64,000 nt of DNA. It comes from Flectonema sp. DT1601. Taxonomy: Eukaryota; Euglenozoa; Diplonemea; Diplonemida; Diplonemidae. Below, in pieces: positions 33,401 through 42,526 of the stretch. The notes beneath the pieces are model-generated. The model was not told the DNA's origin. It saw only the letters and a program-made list of their open reading frames with translations, and did not search any database. Positions within the stretch are counted from its first letter, which is position 1; each line of letters starts with the position of its first letter. The stretch is taken from contig OZ025800.1 in assembly GCA_964019425.1 (NCBI GenBank), positions 1,189,501 to 1,253,500 on the forward strand. The letters are read 5' to 3'. A program made the position numbers and the translations under genes.

Positions 33401-34689
33401 AATGGTATCTCCACTTGAAGAAAATCGATCCTGAGAACGTCGAATCAAAAATCTACTCTCTCGGCATCACAATCGACAACATGGAAAATATCTGCACCAC
33501 CGTCGGAGTAGTGCTCGAGATTCTCGAAAGATTTAATTTAATTACTTCATCAAAGTTGATAAAGTTCTACTCACAACCTTTATCTTCGAGTGTTAAGTTT
33601 TATTTAATGATGAGTTGGGCTCTGGCGTTTATAGACAAAGCTTGTTTGTTTAAACCTCCACCAAAATCAACTGTTCACAGCAGACCAGTAATACCTCACT
33701 TAAAGAATACTTTAATAAGTGATAGAAGTGTTGTTGTGTCCAGCACCAGATGGGAAATACAAAAACGTGATTTTTATTTATCCGTCGGAGTAGAGTCGAG
33801 TGAATGTGAGGAGATGACGATTCCAAATGGCAGCTGGTCGCATGGTTCACCAACAGATTCCAGCGAACAAGTATTAGTAACGTTTCCTCAAGATAATAAA
33901 TTCAATCGTATTTGGGATGCGAATCCTTACGTTTGGATGGCTGAAAATTATAAATCCAATCCTGACATTCGAGTCACGGCGTGTTCCTTTTGGAGAACTG
34001 ATGAAGACAGCGCCTTGTGGGCCCCTTTTGGTTCCTGCACACAAATATGTGCGAAGGACAGAATTAATCCAACAGGACCATGTATGCCTATCTTATCAAA
34101 GAAACCAGTTGTTGTAATTCCTTCTTCGATTGCTGACTATCGAAAGGTTAGAAATCAACCAACGAATACAATGATGAATCCAATCTGTTTACCCTGCGGT
34201 GATGGTGATGGTAATGACGATAACACTTCAATTACTGAAGTCTTGTACGCTGCGCAGTTTGAAGGGTTATGCAGAGATGCTTTTGAACATCAGCAGCAAC
34301 AATTTCCAATCACTGACTTGCCTCCTTCAACGAGAGCTCTTCAGGTCGGATCTATAGAAATAATAATAGGAAAACAAGATTGGTTGAGGTCTCATAGTTT
34401 TCGTGAGTTCAGAAATATACTTTTTGATACCTCGTGTGCGACACCCGATTCAGTTATTGTGGCCAGAACTGCACTTGATGAGCTGTTGAAAGCAGCCGAC
34501 TATTCTACAACAGTCAACACATTCCTCGAATCTCTTACACCCCACGAAGAGAAACTACTACTGAAGTACGTTCCATTAGACATATCGCCTGTTCTGAATG
34601 AAGACTTTAAGGATGACTCAGAGATTGCCTTGTACCCAGGATTTCAAGAATTTACAGAGTGCGCCAAAGAAGCCGAGCTGCTGTGGTAG
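30427..34689 (+). CDS. Divergent DEAH-box (DExH) RNA helicase
   Basis: This 1,420-residue protein is an intact DEAH/RHA-type helicase. Motif I reads GGTGCGKSS (about residues 220-228), motif II DEIHER (about 323), motif III SAT (about 353) and motif VI NQRRGRTGRT (about 672), with a SSLTIP segment before it. The family unwinds RNA or remodels RNA-protein complexes using ATP. The HA2/ratchet region follows. The first 200 residues and the last 350 are unlike any helicase extension I know; the C-terminal part has a Trp-rich block (NRIWDANPYVWMAENY, about 1160) and a Cys-containing stretch. I could not place it with DHX9, DHX36, DHX29 or spliceosomal helicases. The ATG follows AG at 30413 or 30417. 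Confidence 0.85.
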   Translation: MPRKKKYVQPLELHAYCRIVKVTQIAGLLKEVRRIKKGIKCAVSKIVWHVYYCRVDEEAKDLMQTRVAKEGGKFIRNLIEMKESGGRQQDNFVSTLSLDLWEMQFKKCEIVILDNDTDGGLSVHVDTFLSGCSNHRIHIVSEHPWDAELVKYQKQEMTPPKVIFHKIQTSLSNSSKNDGFNMVLFKRKLLGKNVQKLPAFKKLPTVLPLIDSNQIVIITGGTGCGKSSIIPSALRIAQLAKNIEVNIAVAQPRRLAAIQLCDRVKELTNGVNEIFYSETSYRIGFDNQTTANTTLEYCTYGCLRNMILRSNTLEGYTHVFLDEIHERSIDIDLVRSMLLPAVRDNHIKLVIMSATCSVNPMLRHFRDQGISEDNIATIDLTESENNKYKVQEVYLSEIMSEITQRPRNYFETAPIEGMTSLVNMEAPLVKKCIFETLEYELSYECQFKQLVDDYLGDAHGIYGEFLQFYSIFTISDLVNQNIQNTLESSNILKLLRASSNLARSDMCGGRLHETILNKTFDIRLNEHGIVTTNGSLSSYLKGISDRIEDLLPNDERIRLALLLLETLIIRGNDKGIIVFLPGYAEIQRLRSELLEKIRSQIEVYVLHSNVPVDVQDRVKEKTNKIKIILSTNSGESSLTIPDVSAVIDCCLGRYAIDSFSVQTMQVNRDAANQRRGRTGRTCNGKVYRLITEWEWSCMSQFRQPELLVKGLSVPLRQLLAASQTVTETQRDEIVSSLITSCYHNPITCQNRIIEKACLMLLKQGALSVSNPTINSLEEFRNTLSLPVINNNRDLWLRAWEGESICLDFLIKVASCNQSPDARIRNPPCALVSEGLSYFIRNNNTTADLLLAIAALRTLLAGTWEDPEADVKKSIRSILREGQHQFTSDVVSEVIEFSAALENRVLSVDTSTPLKCYFLTPLGLLQTKIQMDWQWAKFLTIAAKFGVATEACMAAVFCDTNRNFASTSQQSMKYSQFSSGTNSSCVIAVEIVQWYLHLKKIDPENVESKIYSLGITIDNMENICTTVGVVLEILERFNLITSSKLIKFYSQPLSSSVKFYLMMSWALAFIDKACLFKPPPKSTVHSRPVIPHLKNTLISDRSVVVSSTRWEIQKRDFYLSVGVESSECEEMTIPNGSWSHGSPTDSSEQVLVTFPQDNKFNRIWDANPYVWMAENYKSNPDIRVTACSFWRTDEDSALWAPFGSCTQICAKDRINPTGPCMPILSKKPVVVIPSSIADYRKVRNQPTNTMMNPICLPCGDGDGNDDNTSITEVLYAAQFEGLCRDAFEHQQQQFPITDLPPSTRALQVGSIEIIIGKQDWLRSHSFREFRNILFDTSCATPDSVIVARTALDELLKAADYSTTVNTFLESLTPHEEKLLLKYVPLDISPVLNEDFKDDSEIALYPGFQEFTECAKEAELLW

Positions 34690-35096
34690 ATTTCTCTTGA
34701 AAGGGCAAAACTATTTTACTTTTTGTTTTATATAGTGTAGTACAGTGGTTAAACAACTATTGCGTTTAAGACGTTTTCGAAACCAGGCAGTTGGCCCTCA
34801 GCTGATATTTCCCAGCAAAGATTTTATTTTTAAATGATGCCTTTTAACGTCTTTTCAATTTTTTCAATTGTTGGTAATAATGTCCATCAAAATTCTGTTT
34901 TTTGTTTGGTAAGAAAGAATGTTGGCAGCATGTTACGGTATTCCAAAGGCGAAGTCTTTGTCGTGCTTGGAATACTTTCATGCCCGTTCGTGTTTTAGTG
35001 ACCCTTAAGAGGGAAACTCTCAGCTGGGATTCCTCGGCATTGGATGCTGACAACATTTGTAAAAATAGTAAAAATAATAATTATTTTTCCAATCAG
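34690..35096. other. Intergenic stretch with weak ORFs on both strands
   Basis: About 400 bp. A + frame (TTG start, 34902) and a - frame (ATG at 35056, to 34844) of 65-70 residues overlap. Neither has a motif or a clear splice acceptor, so neither is called. The end is the AG at 35096 used for the next gene. Confidence 0.5.
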
Positions 35097-35098
35097 TG

Positions 35099-35905
35099 AT
35101 GGGATATGCTTCAGGATCAATCACCCCCCCGCAAGCGTTAAGTGATTACGCGGATGGGAATAAGAGAATTCAGGAAAAGCGTTGGGCAGCTGATAATAAA
35201 AAACGACTACGGCGAGCAGTTCAAGAAAGGAATGAAGCAAAGCTTCGAGAGGAGGAAGAAATAGCTAAAGTTAGATTGAAGAAAAAAACAGCGAGGAGAG
35301 AATGGTCGGTATCAGTGATTGTGAAAACACTTTCTAAGAACTCCGAAGGAAGTGAAAGTACTCAATTAACTAAGAGACCAATTGCAGGGAGTGATGTCAG
35401 GAAATCGATGGCTGAGTTTCTTAAAGTTGAAGAGAACTGTAATAACCCAGAGAAAGAGATTCAACACCACAACAACAGATATTCTTCAACAGCATCTGAC
35501 GATAGTTTTGTTGAAATCGATTCTGGTGATGAATCCGACAACGAAATAGAATCCCCTCTCCCCGTTATGAAAGTACCACTGCGAGAGATATCATCAAATA
35601 TCAACAACTTCACTAACAATACGACTTCTGTTAAAGACAAAAGAAGAGTACGGATTCTTCCAAAAGCTCCAACAGAACTATTCTCTTGTACTGAACATGA
35701 TGAAGCTCAGGAACAACGTCTTCGTACGAGTATTGCTCGTCTTGATTCTCTTATTGAAAATAAGAAACTGATGCTTGGAATTCCACTTCTTCCTTCAGAA
35801 CACATTCCGAAGTCTTATCAACTTGTGAAAGAAGAAAGCAATCAAATAGAACAGAAGCAAGAGAGAGAGCGACAAAGACGAAAGCTACTTTACCGACAGC
35901 AGTAA
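35099..35905 (+). CDS. Unrecognised charged helical protein
   Basis: This 268-residue protein is unknown to me. The frame is open from a GTG at 35096, but the ATG at 35099 is the natural start, only 2 bases after an AG at 35096 preceded by TTTTTCC. Residues 20-75 are a strongly charged, Arg/Lys/Glu-rich helix. The middle (about 130-170) is acidic and Ser-rich (DDSFVEIDSGDESDNE), possibly a casein kinase 2 target. A C-terminal helix (about 195-268) is again charged. There is no membrane segment. A nuclear or RNP-associated role would fit the composition but is not shown. Confidence 0.7.
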   Translation: MGYASGSITPPQALSDYADGNKRIQEKRWAADNKKRLRRAVQERNEAKLREEEEIAKVRLKKKTARREWSVSVIVKTLSKNSEGSESTQLTKRPIAGSDVRKSMAEFLKVEENCNNPEKEIQHHNNRYSSTASDDSFVEIDSGDESDNEIESPLPVMKVPLREISSNINNFTNNTTSVKDKRRVRILPKAPTELFSCTEHDEAQEQRLRTSIARLDSLIENKKLMLGIPLLPSEHIPKSYQLVKEESNQIEQKQERERQRRKLLYRQQ

Positions 35906-36231
35906 TTACTACGCCGTGTTGACTCACAGCAGACCTCTTTGTGATCAAAAGACTGCTGTTTTGGTTTATAAAAAATAAGAAGGAATTCAATCCGACTATT
36001 TAATTGATATTTTTGTATTTTCTTAGTTCCTTCTTAGATAACATAGATTTTGAGTTATATAACTAATATTGTACTAATAGTTAGGAACTGGTAATGTTGT
36101 GAATCTTTTAATTTTGATTTTCTCTCGACAGGAAGCAATAAAACTTTAATTTAGTGAGTTGAGATCTGTTGAGTACTTTTTTAATACACTTGGAGAGTAA
36201 CTTATTTTATTTAATTCTTTTTAAAATCAAG
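35906..36231. other. Intergenic stretch
   Basis: About 325 bp with no gene visible. Two candidate acceptors for the next gene end at 36131 (TCTCTCGACAG) and 36231. Confidence 0.55.
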
Positions 36232-36242
36232 ATTCTCATAAC

Positions 36243-37565
36243 ATGGGATGTGTGAAGTCAAAGAAATCACGTGCGGAAGAGATGAACTTCCCTGCGCAAC
36301 CAGAAGTTGAGATCGAAATCAGTGTCATACCGTTGGGGGACTCACCTGCTTTTGCGATGAAGTGCAACACATCAACAACAACGAAAGAGATATCAGCTAA
36401 AATAAGAGAATATTACTGTTCGTTGTTTTCTTATCATTTGCTGTATGAGGGAAGCGTTATTTCTGAATTAGGTGAAGTAAGGAATACACGTCTCAGAGAT
36501 ATAGGTATCACTAGAGACGTTACAGTGCAACTCTTACGACGTGAGGTGTCAGAACCTGAATCACAGTGTAGATGTGTTCGTGATTCTGAAAATGGAACTC
36601 TGCCGATTATAGAAAAGTGTTCGCTACAGTTCGGAAGATCGAGTTTCATCTGCACTTCCATAGCGCTTGTCGATAGCTTTCTGGGAATCGGTATGACTCA
36701 GGGGAAATTTAAAATATTTAACGCTGATAGTAATAAGATGCTCCATGAGAATCTTGAACATAAAGGTATCGTTGATGTGGTAGCTGATCCAAATAAGGTT
36801 ATTTTTTACACAATTAGCGAGTTTGATATATTTTTTCAAATACATACCCCGAGTGCTCAAGGGTTTACTGTGAGAGTTGTTGAAAGCCCTTACCGTTCAG
36901 CGACCTTACTTGTTCCGATCAGTAGTGACATAATCGTTTTTGGTGATTATTATGATACACATCGAGACACGTCCATCAGAGTACACCGCACTTCTGATGG
37001 TCATCTATTGGAAAGAGTTGTTGTGGGGAACATGGATGGTATGATCTCATGTTTATCCATCTCGAGAGATAATAAAATTATATTCGTTTGTTGTATGTGT
37101 TCTTCGGGTGGGAAACCCTTCGTTGATATTGTTGCTTATCGATACGAGGAAGAAAATGATATTAAGATGAAAAAATTATACACTCTCAAGAATGCCCACA
37201 CTCATGCTTGTAACTCTTTGTTAGACATAGCTGAAAATCGGCTTATCTCTGCAGCAAGCGATGGTACGGTTCGATATTGGGACACATCTAATCAGACTTG
37301 TCTCAATGTTCTAACTGACGGTATTGAAAAGAAAGAAAAGTTCCTTTCCTTCTCAGCAGCTTTTCAAAATCCCTTCCTGTACTTTAGTGGACGTGGTTCT
37401 AGTGTTGGCCTCACAACTGATATCCATCAATATGTCTTTGAGAATGATTCTTTTGAATTAAAACAAATTATAAGAGGACACAGACACAACATTAGAAGTT
37501 TAGTTACCATCAAAGACGATTTAATTACTTGTTGTGATGATGGAATTATTAGGTTCTGGGAGTAG
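36243..37565 (+). CDS. Ubiquitin-like domain plus WD40 protein, probably N-myristoylated
   Basis: This 440-residue protein begins MGCVKSKKS, a textbook signal for N-myristoylation on Gly2, palmitoylation on Cys3 and basic membrane contact, so it is probably tethered to the plasma or flagellar membrane. Residues 23-105 form a likely ubiquitin-like domain (EIEISVIPLGD, then the helix TTKEISAKIREYY, then a VTVQLLRRE strand) with no conjugation tail. Residues about 125-440 hold WD40-type repeats, the clearest being RLISAASDGTVRYWDTS and the last, LITCCDDGIIRFWE, which ends the protein. It resembles the 21584 gene in using an N-terminal ubiquitin-like domain as a cap on a repeat scaffold. Function is unknown. 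Confidence 0.85.
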   Translation: MGCVKSKKSRAEEMNFPAQPEVEIEISVIPLGDSPAFAMKCNTSTTTKEISAKIREYYCSLFSYHLLYEGSVISELGEVRNTRLRDIGITRDVTVQLLRREVSEPESQCRCVRDSENGTLPIIEKCSLQFGRSSFICTSIALVDSFLGIGMTQGKFKIFNADSNKMLHENLEHKGIVDVVADPNKVIFYTISEFDIFFQIHTPSAQGFTVRVVESPYRSATLLVPISSDIIVFGDYYDTHRDTSIRVHRTSDGHLLERVVVGNMDGMISCLSISRDNKIIFVCCMCSSGGKPFVDIVAYRYEEENDIKMKKLYTLKNAHTHACNSLLDIAENRLISAASDGTVRYWDTSNQTCLNVLTDGIEKKEKFLSFSAAFQNPFLYFSGRGSSVGLTTDIHQYVFENDSFELKQIIRGHRHNIRSLVTIKDDLITCCDDGIIRFWE

Positions 37566-38061
37566 TTGAATGTGTGTGTGTGTTGTTCTTGACCTTCTTA
37601 ATTGGGATTGCAATTAAATTAAAGAGAAGAATGAACTGTTAACCAAATTGGAGGAGTTTTACGGTTGTCATTTAGTTTACTGAACGAAAGTCTCTCTGAA
37701 TAAATTAACAGCAGTGCTGATTTCTTTTTTTTTTTCCTTTTTTTTCTTTTCTTTTTTTTGATGTGCGCGCTTGCATTTGACCTTCTAACCAGTACAAGTA
37801 TTTTTTTTTTTTTTGAGTTCTTTTTTCAGACTGATTCAAACATCGTCTTTTTTATTATGTTTTTTTTTTTTTTTAAAATAAAGAATAGTTCCCAGTTATA
37901 TTGTCGCTGGTGTATATTCTAACCAACGAGTGTGAGTCTCCTCTGATACACATAAGGAGTAGAGTTGGATGGCCAGACCACCAATGTTAACATATTTTCT
38001 TTTTTTTTGTCGTACCGACGTCGGAGAAGAAACTATTCAGATTGAAAACTGTTATTTCTTG

Positions 38062-38120
38062 TGATCATAATTTATTTTCACCCGGTGCGACAGGATTTTG
38101 TCTGTGTTCAGTAAAATATA
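38062..38120 (+). repeat. Dispersed repeat R3, copy 1
   Basis: About 60 bp matches 51806-51859: TGATCATAATTTATTTTC, then GTGCGACAGGATTTTGTCTG, GTTCA and AAATATA. A shorter match (TAATCTGAATGG against TAATCTGGATGG) lies downstream in both. No coding potential is seen. Confidence 0.65.
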
Positions 38121-38893
38121 ATATTAACGAATCTGAAAGATTTCAACTGTTTTCTTCTTTTCTTGTTTACCTTATGAAGCACTTCTTCAGGATGATAACT
38201 AATTATAATCTGAATGGTTGTTCTTGTTTACGTCAATTACTTGTTAACTTGTCGTGTCATGGTCTGTGGGAGTCTAATCTGTGTGGTTTTTTATACTTGA
38301 GTTAAGGACATGTGACATCCACACCTTTGTATGGAAGTGTAGTTTTAGATCGCAGTTCACAATTCAGTTTTCCGTTTTGCCCTCCGTGTTTTTCCTTCTC
38401 TAGTTGAGTTGCTGAAGCCAAGTTAACCTCTTACTTTGGCCTCAGCGACTGCGAAAAAGCAAAAACGTTTTGTATGTGTCCGTAAAGAGTTTTCTGATTT
38501 CTGACTAGCAGCGCCAAGCCTAATGCAAGTGATTCTTTAAGCCTCCCATTATACTTCACTATTCAACGAGAGTAACCGAACGAAATCAAAGGCTCGATTA
38601 ATTTTTTTTTTTTTTTTTTTTTTACTCCTCTTCAAAAGTTTCATAAAAAGAATTCTATTATCCTTCTCAACTATTAGCTGTTCATTTTTATGACTTTGAA
38701 ATGATCTGAAAGTTTTTTTTTTTCCCCCTTTTTTCTTTTTTTTACTTACAAAGTAAGTAAAATTGAAACAGCTCATGGAAGCCTTCTTTAGATCTTCTCG
38801 AAGTTTAATTCAATTAAATGAACACACAAAGGTCGGTAAGGTAATCTATTGCATGTGGAACCTATCGACTCAATTGTTTTAAGCAGCGTACAT

Positions 38894-38931
38894 AATTATT
38901 ATTATTATTATTCATTGCTCTCTCTCTCTCT
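38894..38931 (+). repeat. ATT and CT microsatellites
   Basis: About six ATT units are followed after a few bases by about seven CT units, upstream of the HMG-box gene. Confidence 0.9.
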
Positions 38932-39069
38932 ATTGTTTTGTAGAGAAAAACTTACAGACTTTTGATGATAATCGTTGTGTCAATTACTTACCTGCTTGTT
39001 GAGTTGTGTAGTTATTTGTTTGCTTAGTTTTTATGTTTCTCACCAGCTCAAAGACTACATAAAACAACA

Positions 39070-40450
39070 ATGAAATTTCCATCAAAGGAATGCATGATAG
39101 AAGAGATCGGGAAAGTCATTGAACTCGAAGGGTATGAGATTTCAGTTGAGGTTTGCAGAACGGTATGATTTTGACAAATTGAACCTGATGCGGTTTTAGT
39201 TAAATTTCTTTGTTGCCGAAGAGCCCAACCCAGTCAACCCGAGTCTTCCTTATTACTGCATGTCGAGACAAGGATCTGGAAAAGAGAAATTATTTCACAT
39301 TTATGTATCCTCTGGGAGACGAAGAAGTGTGTTTCCATTTTATTTTCTCAGCGGGAAAAAAAAAAAAAAAAAAAAAGGTGGTTCGCACTGCCCTTGAAGA
39401 GGAGATTAAGGAAGGAGATAAGGAAGAATACAGAAAGCTTTTCAAGGGAGCTGAACAGAAAAAGAAATTCAGAGAAGCTGTTGAAGAAACCATCAAGGCA
39501 AACTTATATCGTAACCCGAGTGTTATTGAAGTATGAATTTAATCGTAATCTGTTTTGCTACGATGTGAAATGACTCCTTGGCTTTAACAAAACAAAACAG
39601 GAATTGAAAGCTCCACAAGTACACGGAGGAGTAGGTAAGAAAGAACGTAAATCATCCAGTAAAAGATCAGGTAAAAAAGGAAGTCCACGTAAGTCAGCAC
39701 CGCGTAAGAAGACAGACACTGGACCAAAGAAACCAAAGAAGGTTTGCTTTTCTCAATTTTACGTTTTTGTTTTGTTTTGTTTTTTCAGTTTATTGTCAAC
39801 CTACACCAATATAGGCACAATCTGGTTACATCCTTTGGACATCAACTGTACGTCAACAAGTGGCTGCTAACAATCCAGGAGTTGGTGTTGGTGGATTGGC
39901 GAAGATATTCGGAAAGATGTGGAAAGAAATTACAGATGCAGACCGTAAGAAGGTTGACGCACTTGTAGAGAAAGACAAGGAAAGATTTGAAAAAGAATGC
40001 GAGGAGTTTAGAGAGAAACATGGAGAGGATTCTCTGAAGACACCAAAGAGAAAGGCGACAAGAGCAGCCCCAAGAAGAAAGAGACCAAAAGACGATGATT
40101 CTTTTATTAGAGATGAGGATGCGACTTCAACCAGCAGCGAGGACTCAACCAGCTCTTCTTCTGATTCTTCTGACTCAGATTCCGGAAGTTCAGGTTCGGG
40201 ATCATCAGAAAGCGATTCGGAAGAACAGAGTGCGCAGGATAAGGAAAAAGTAAAGCCTCCTAAAGCTGCATTCAAACCAACACCGAAATCATCTCTACCA
40301 ACCAAACCTGCTGCAAAATTATCGGCTCCTACTTCTTCTCCAAAGAAGCAGTCTTCCTCTTCTCCTACAAAAGGTTCACCTCGTGCTGCACCAGCGCCTG
40401 CGCCTAAGACGGCCTCTCCTAAGAAGTCCTCACCCGCAAAGGCGGATTAG
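39070..40450 (+). CDS. HMG-box chromatin protein with DEK-C-like N-terminus, four exons
   Basis: I read exons 39070-39150, 39378-39530, 39601-39741 and 39815-40450, all joining in phase 0, for 336 residues. Residues 1-75 (IEEIGKVIEL, EISVE-VVRTALEEEI, KKFREAVEETI) resemble the DEK C-terminal domain, a small DNA-binding helical fold. A Lys/Arg/Ser-rich linker leads to an HMG box (SGYILWTSTVRQQVAANNPG, then GGLAKIFGKMWKEI and a final helix), which bends DNA. The tail has an acidic Ser/Asp block and a Lys/Pro/Ser-rich end, as in FACT/Nhp6-type or structural chromatin proteins. The last two introns (GTATGA and GTTTGC donors, 70 and 73 bases) are secure because they restore the box. The first is less certain: its acceptor follows a run of 21 A. 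The likely mRNA 5' acceptor is AG at 39046. Confidence 0.78.
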
Positions 40451-40801
40451 ACAGATCAATACAACTGTAGCAGCTCTCTTTGATGAATGAGATGGAATAC
40501 CTTGTTGAAATCTGAAATGTTGTGACATCTTTGTTAGACCTTTTGGTATCAATAACTGTCGCACTGCGAGTAGGCCTTTCTATCAAATTTACTGCGCATT
40601 AGCCCAGCTCCGTATGCCTCTATAGTTTGATATAGTGCATAGTGTGTATTTATTTAATAGCAGTGTGTAGGCCTTGAGAGGAAGTTCTATCCGCGGAGCT
40701 CTTAATAATTATTACCAGAACAGGTGTCATTGGATGGTCAATTGTTTTGCGTTAGTTCTGATGTTGTCTAATCACTTTGTTAACTTAATTTTTCTACTTA
40801 G
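40451..40801. other. Intergenic stretch
   Basis: About 350 bp with no gene visible. It ends in TTTTTCTACTTAG at 40801, a strong acceptor 5 bases before the next ATG. Confidence 0.6.
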
Positions 40802-40806
40802 TTAAA

Positions 40807-42526
40807 ATGTTGGTTGGGAATCGATGTGCTCGTTGGTTTACAGGAAGAGCAAGTTACGCATTGGTTCGAATTCAGGATCCGTATCGAGCAGTTGGTGGTG
40901 GGGAAGCAAGAACGCAGAAATCCATTAATGCCGGAGTAAGAGGAATCATCCGTCCCAAGGGACTTGCAACAAACAATGAGAGTTGGATGGTATGTTAGAC
41001 CTTCGTCTTGGAGATGCCCCCCCGACTTGACAGCATTTCTTTCTCTGGTAATTTATTTGAAGCATGCGATTTTGTGTGGACGGAATCCAGTTGTGATGAT
41101 TCATGTCTGGTTTGTTGCGTGTTAACCTTAACCTTGATTTATTTATCCAAGTCCCCCAAAGACCTGCAGTATTCTTCCCAGATAAATCTTTTCGTATCGT
41201 ATCAAAGGTCCCCCCGCCTTTAAAAGCTTTAGATTATCCTCAAAACGTTATACTTTTATAACAAAGGAGTGCGCCGCTAATAGTGTGCTACGAACTAGCT
41301 AGAATAAGAACTGTTTTTTTCTTCTAACTTCGGTTAAGTGTAAGTTGTAACGGACTACAGGGAATGGGACGCTCAACCTGTTAGTACGTGGTCCCCGAAT
41401 TACCAGATTCGACAACGTCTTCTGGTCAGTAAGACAAAAAATATAGTTTCTCTTTTATGTTTTCTTTTTTCTAAACGAAATTTTTCTTTGATTAACAACT
41501 ACAAATATTTTCCAGTCAAGTACTTGATGTTAATTTTGTTTTTAATACCTGAAGTTGTTACTGTTTTTACATTGTCAAAGTTTCCCTGTGAGTGCTCCGC
41601 TAGTAGTGTGCTACGAAACTAGCAATTTTTGCTAACATATTTTTTTCAAAGAATTGTTGATTTTAAGCAAGTAATTTGTACACTCTGCCGTATTACATTA
41701 TACCCTGGTTTTGGTTTCCCAGGCTCACGATTAATTCAAAATTGAATAACTCGATTCCGTACTGCACTGAATGACAACACGGAAAAAGAGATGTGCATGC
41801 AGCTAAGTTAGAAACATTTATTATAATGTAAAGTATTTACGTCAATCGCAGAGTGTATACCTACACTAACATTACCTTTAGTCAACTGTATCTCAGAAGC
41901 AATGTTAAATTATCGTTATGTTGTTTGTGATACAATACATTTCTATTTTACGTGCAAACTCGAACAGTTAATCCCCCCAGTCATTTACTACGCTGCCGCT
42001 GACAGTCAAGATTGTCGGAGAAAGTGTTGTTCCTTTTGAGCTTGAAAATACAGTATCAAATATCCCCCCGCCTCCATTTAATATTAGTATCAAGTTACCC
42101 CCCGCCCTTTATTATTTGATTCGTCGATAAAAAAGGATTTTAATTAAATTAATAAAACAGTTCAAACTTGACAAAGACCGCGTTGTCATGAAGAATCATA
42201 TTAAGAAAACCGTAATAAAAAATCGAGAGAACGACGGCAGAGAAGAAATGAAAACCATGGTGACGGAAAGCGTAGGAGTAGAAGAGTTCAGGAAGTTTAA
42301 AAAAGAAAATCCCGATTTATCCACCGCGTCAAAAGATTTTTGGAAACAGCTCCTGCCTATTGTTCAAGCAGCCTACTTGGGTGAAGTTTCATCATCGAAA
42401 AAAGCCTTATTTCAACCAAAATCAAAAAAAAAATCATCCGTCTCAAGGGACGAAATGTTAAACCAACTCTTTGGATTTACTGCTGAGCACAAATTAGATG
42501 AGGAAATATTTTCGCGTCGAAAATAA
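40807..42526 (+). CDS. Unrecognised basic protein with a 1.2 kb intron
   Basis: I propose two exons, 40807-40989 and 42161-42526, joined in phase 0 (ESWM to FKLDKDRV), for 182 residues. The donor is GTATGT and the acceptor AATAAAACAG. Exon 1 is Arg/Gly-rich (RWFTGRASYALVRIQDP); exon 2 is Lys-rich and helical. No family is recognised. The intron is far longer than the others here (29-227 bases) and carries copies of two intergenic repeats. The alternative is two tiny genes: one ending MVC at 40998 and another starting at the ATG at 42188 after an acceptor at 42160. The donor match and preserved phase make one gene more likely. Confidence 0.5.
41266..41622 (+). repeat. Pair of direct repeats of about 35 bp inside the long intron
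   Basis: The phrase GTGC-CCGCTA-TAGTGTGCTACGAA-CTAGC occurs at about 41269-41302 and again at about 41590-41622, roughly 320 bp apart, with few differences. Repeat R2 lies between them. They could mark the ends of an insertion or a local duplication. Confidence 0.65.
41461..41586 (+). repeat. Dispersed repeat R2, copy 2
   Basis: This is the partner of 3510-3620. It lies within the probable long intron, between the two 35-bp direct repeats. Confidence 0.7.
41718..41965 (+). repeat. Dispersed repeat R1, copy 2
   Basis: This is the partner of 13013-13260, within the probable long intron and downstream of R2. Confidence 0.7.

Larger units (their letters stand above)
37566..39046. other. Non-coding intergenic stretch with repeats
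   Basis: About 1.5 kb without a credible gene. T runs lie near 37726-37760, 37801-37814 and 38602-38624. A repeat shared with 51.8 kb lies at 38062-38120, and ATT and CT microsatellites lie at 38894-38931. The 38042-38305 frame starts from TTG and spans the repeat, so it is rejected. Confidence 0.6.

Noticed and set aside
34844-35056. Minus-strand 70-codon ATG frame
   Set aside because: No motif or acceptor, and it overlaps an equally plain + frame.
39210-39536. 108-codon + frame reading through the 21-A run in the HMG gene
   Set aside because: TTG start; the first half does not fit the protein, while its second half is the true exon 2.
42188-42526. Independent 112-residue gene starting at the internal ATG
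   Set aside because: The preceding codons stay open in frame to a splice acceptor that joins in phase with the exon ending at 40989; still possible if no intron exists.
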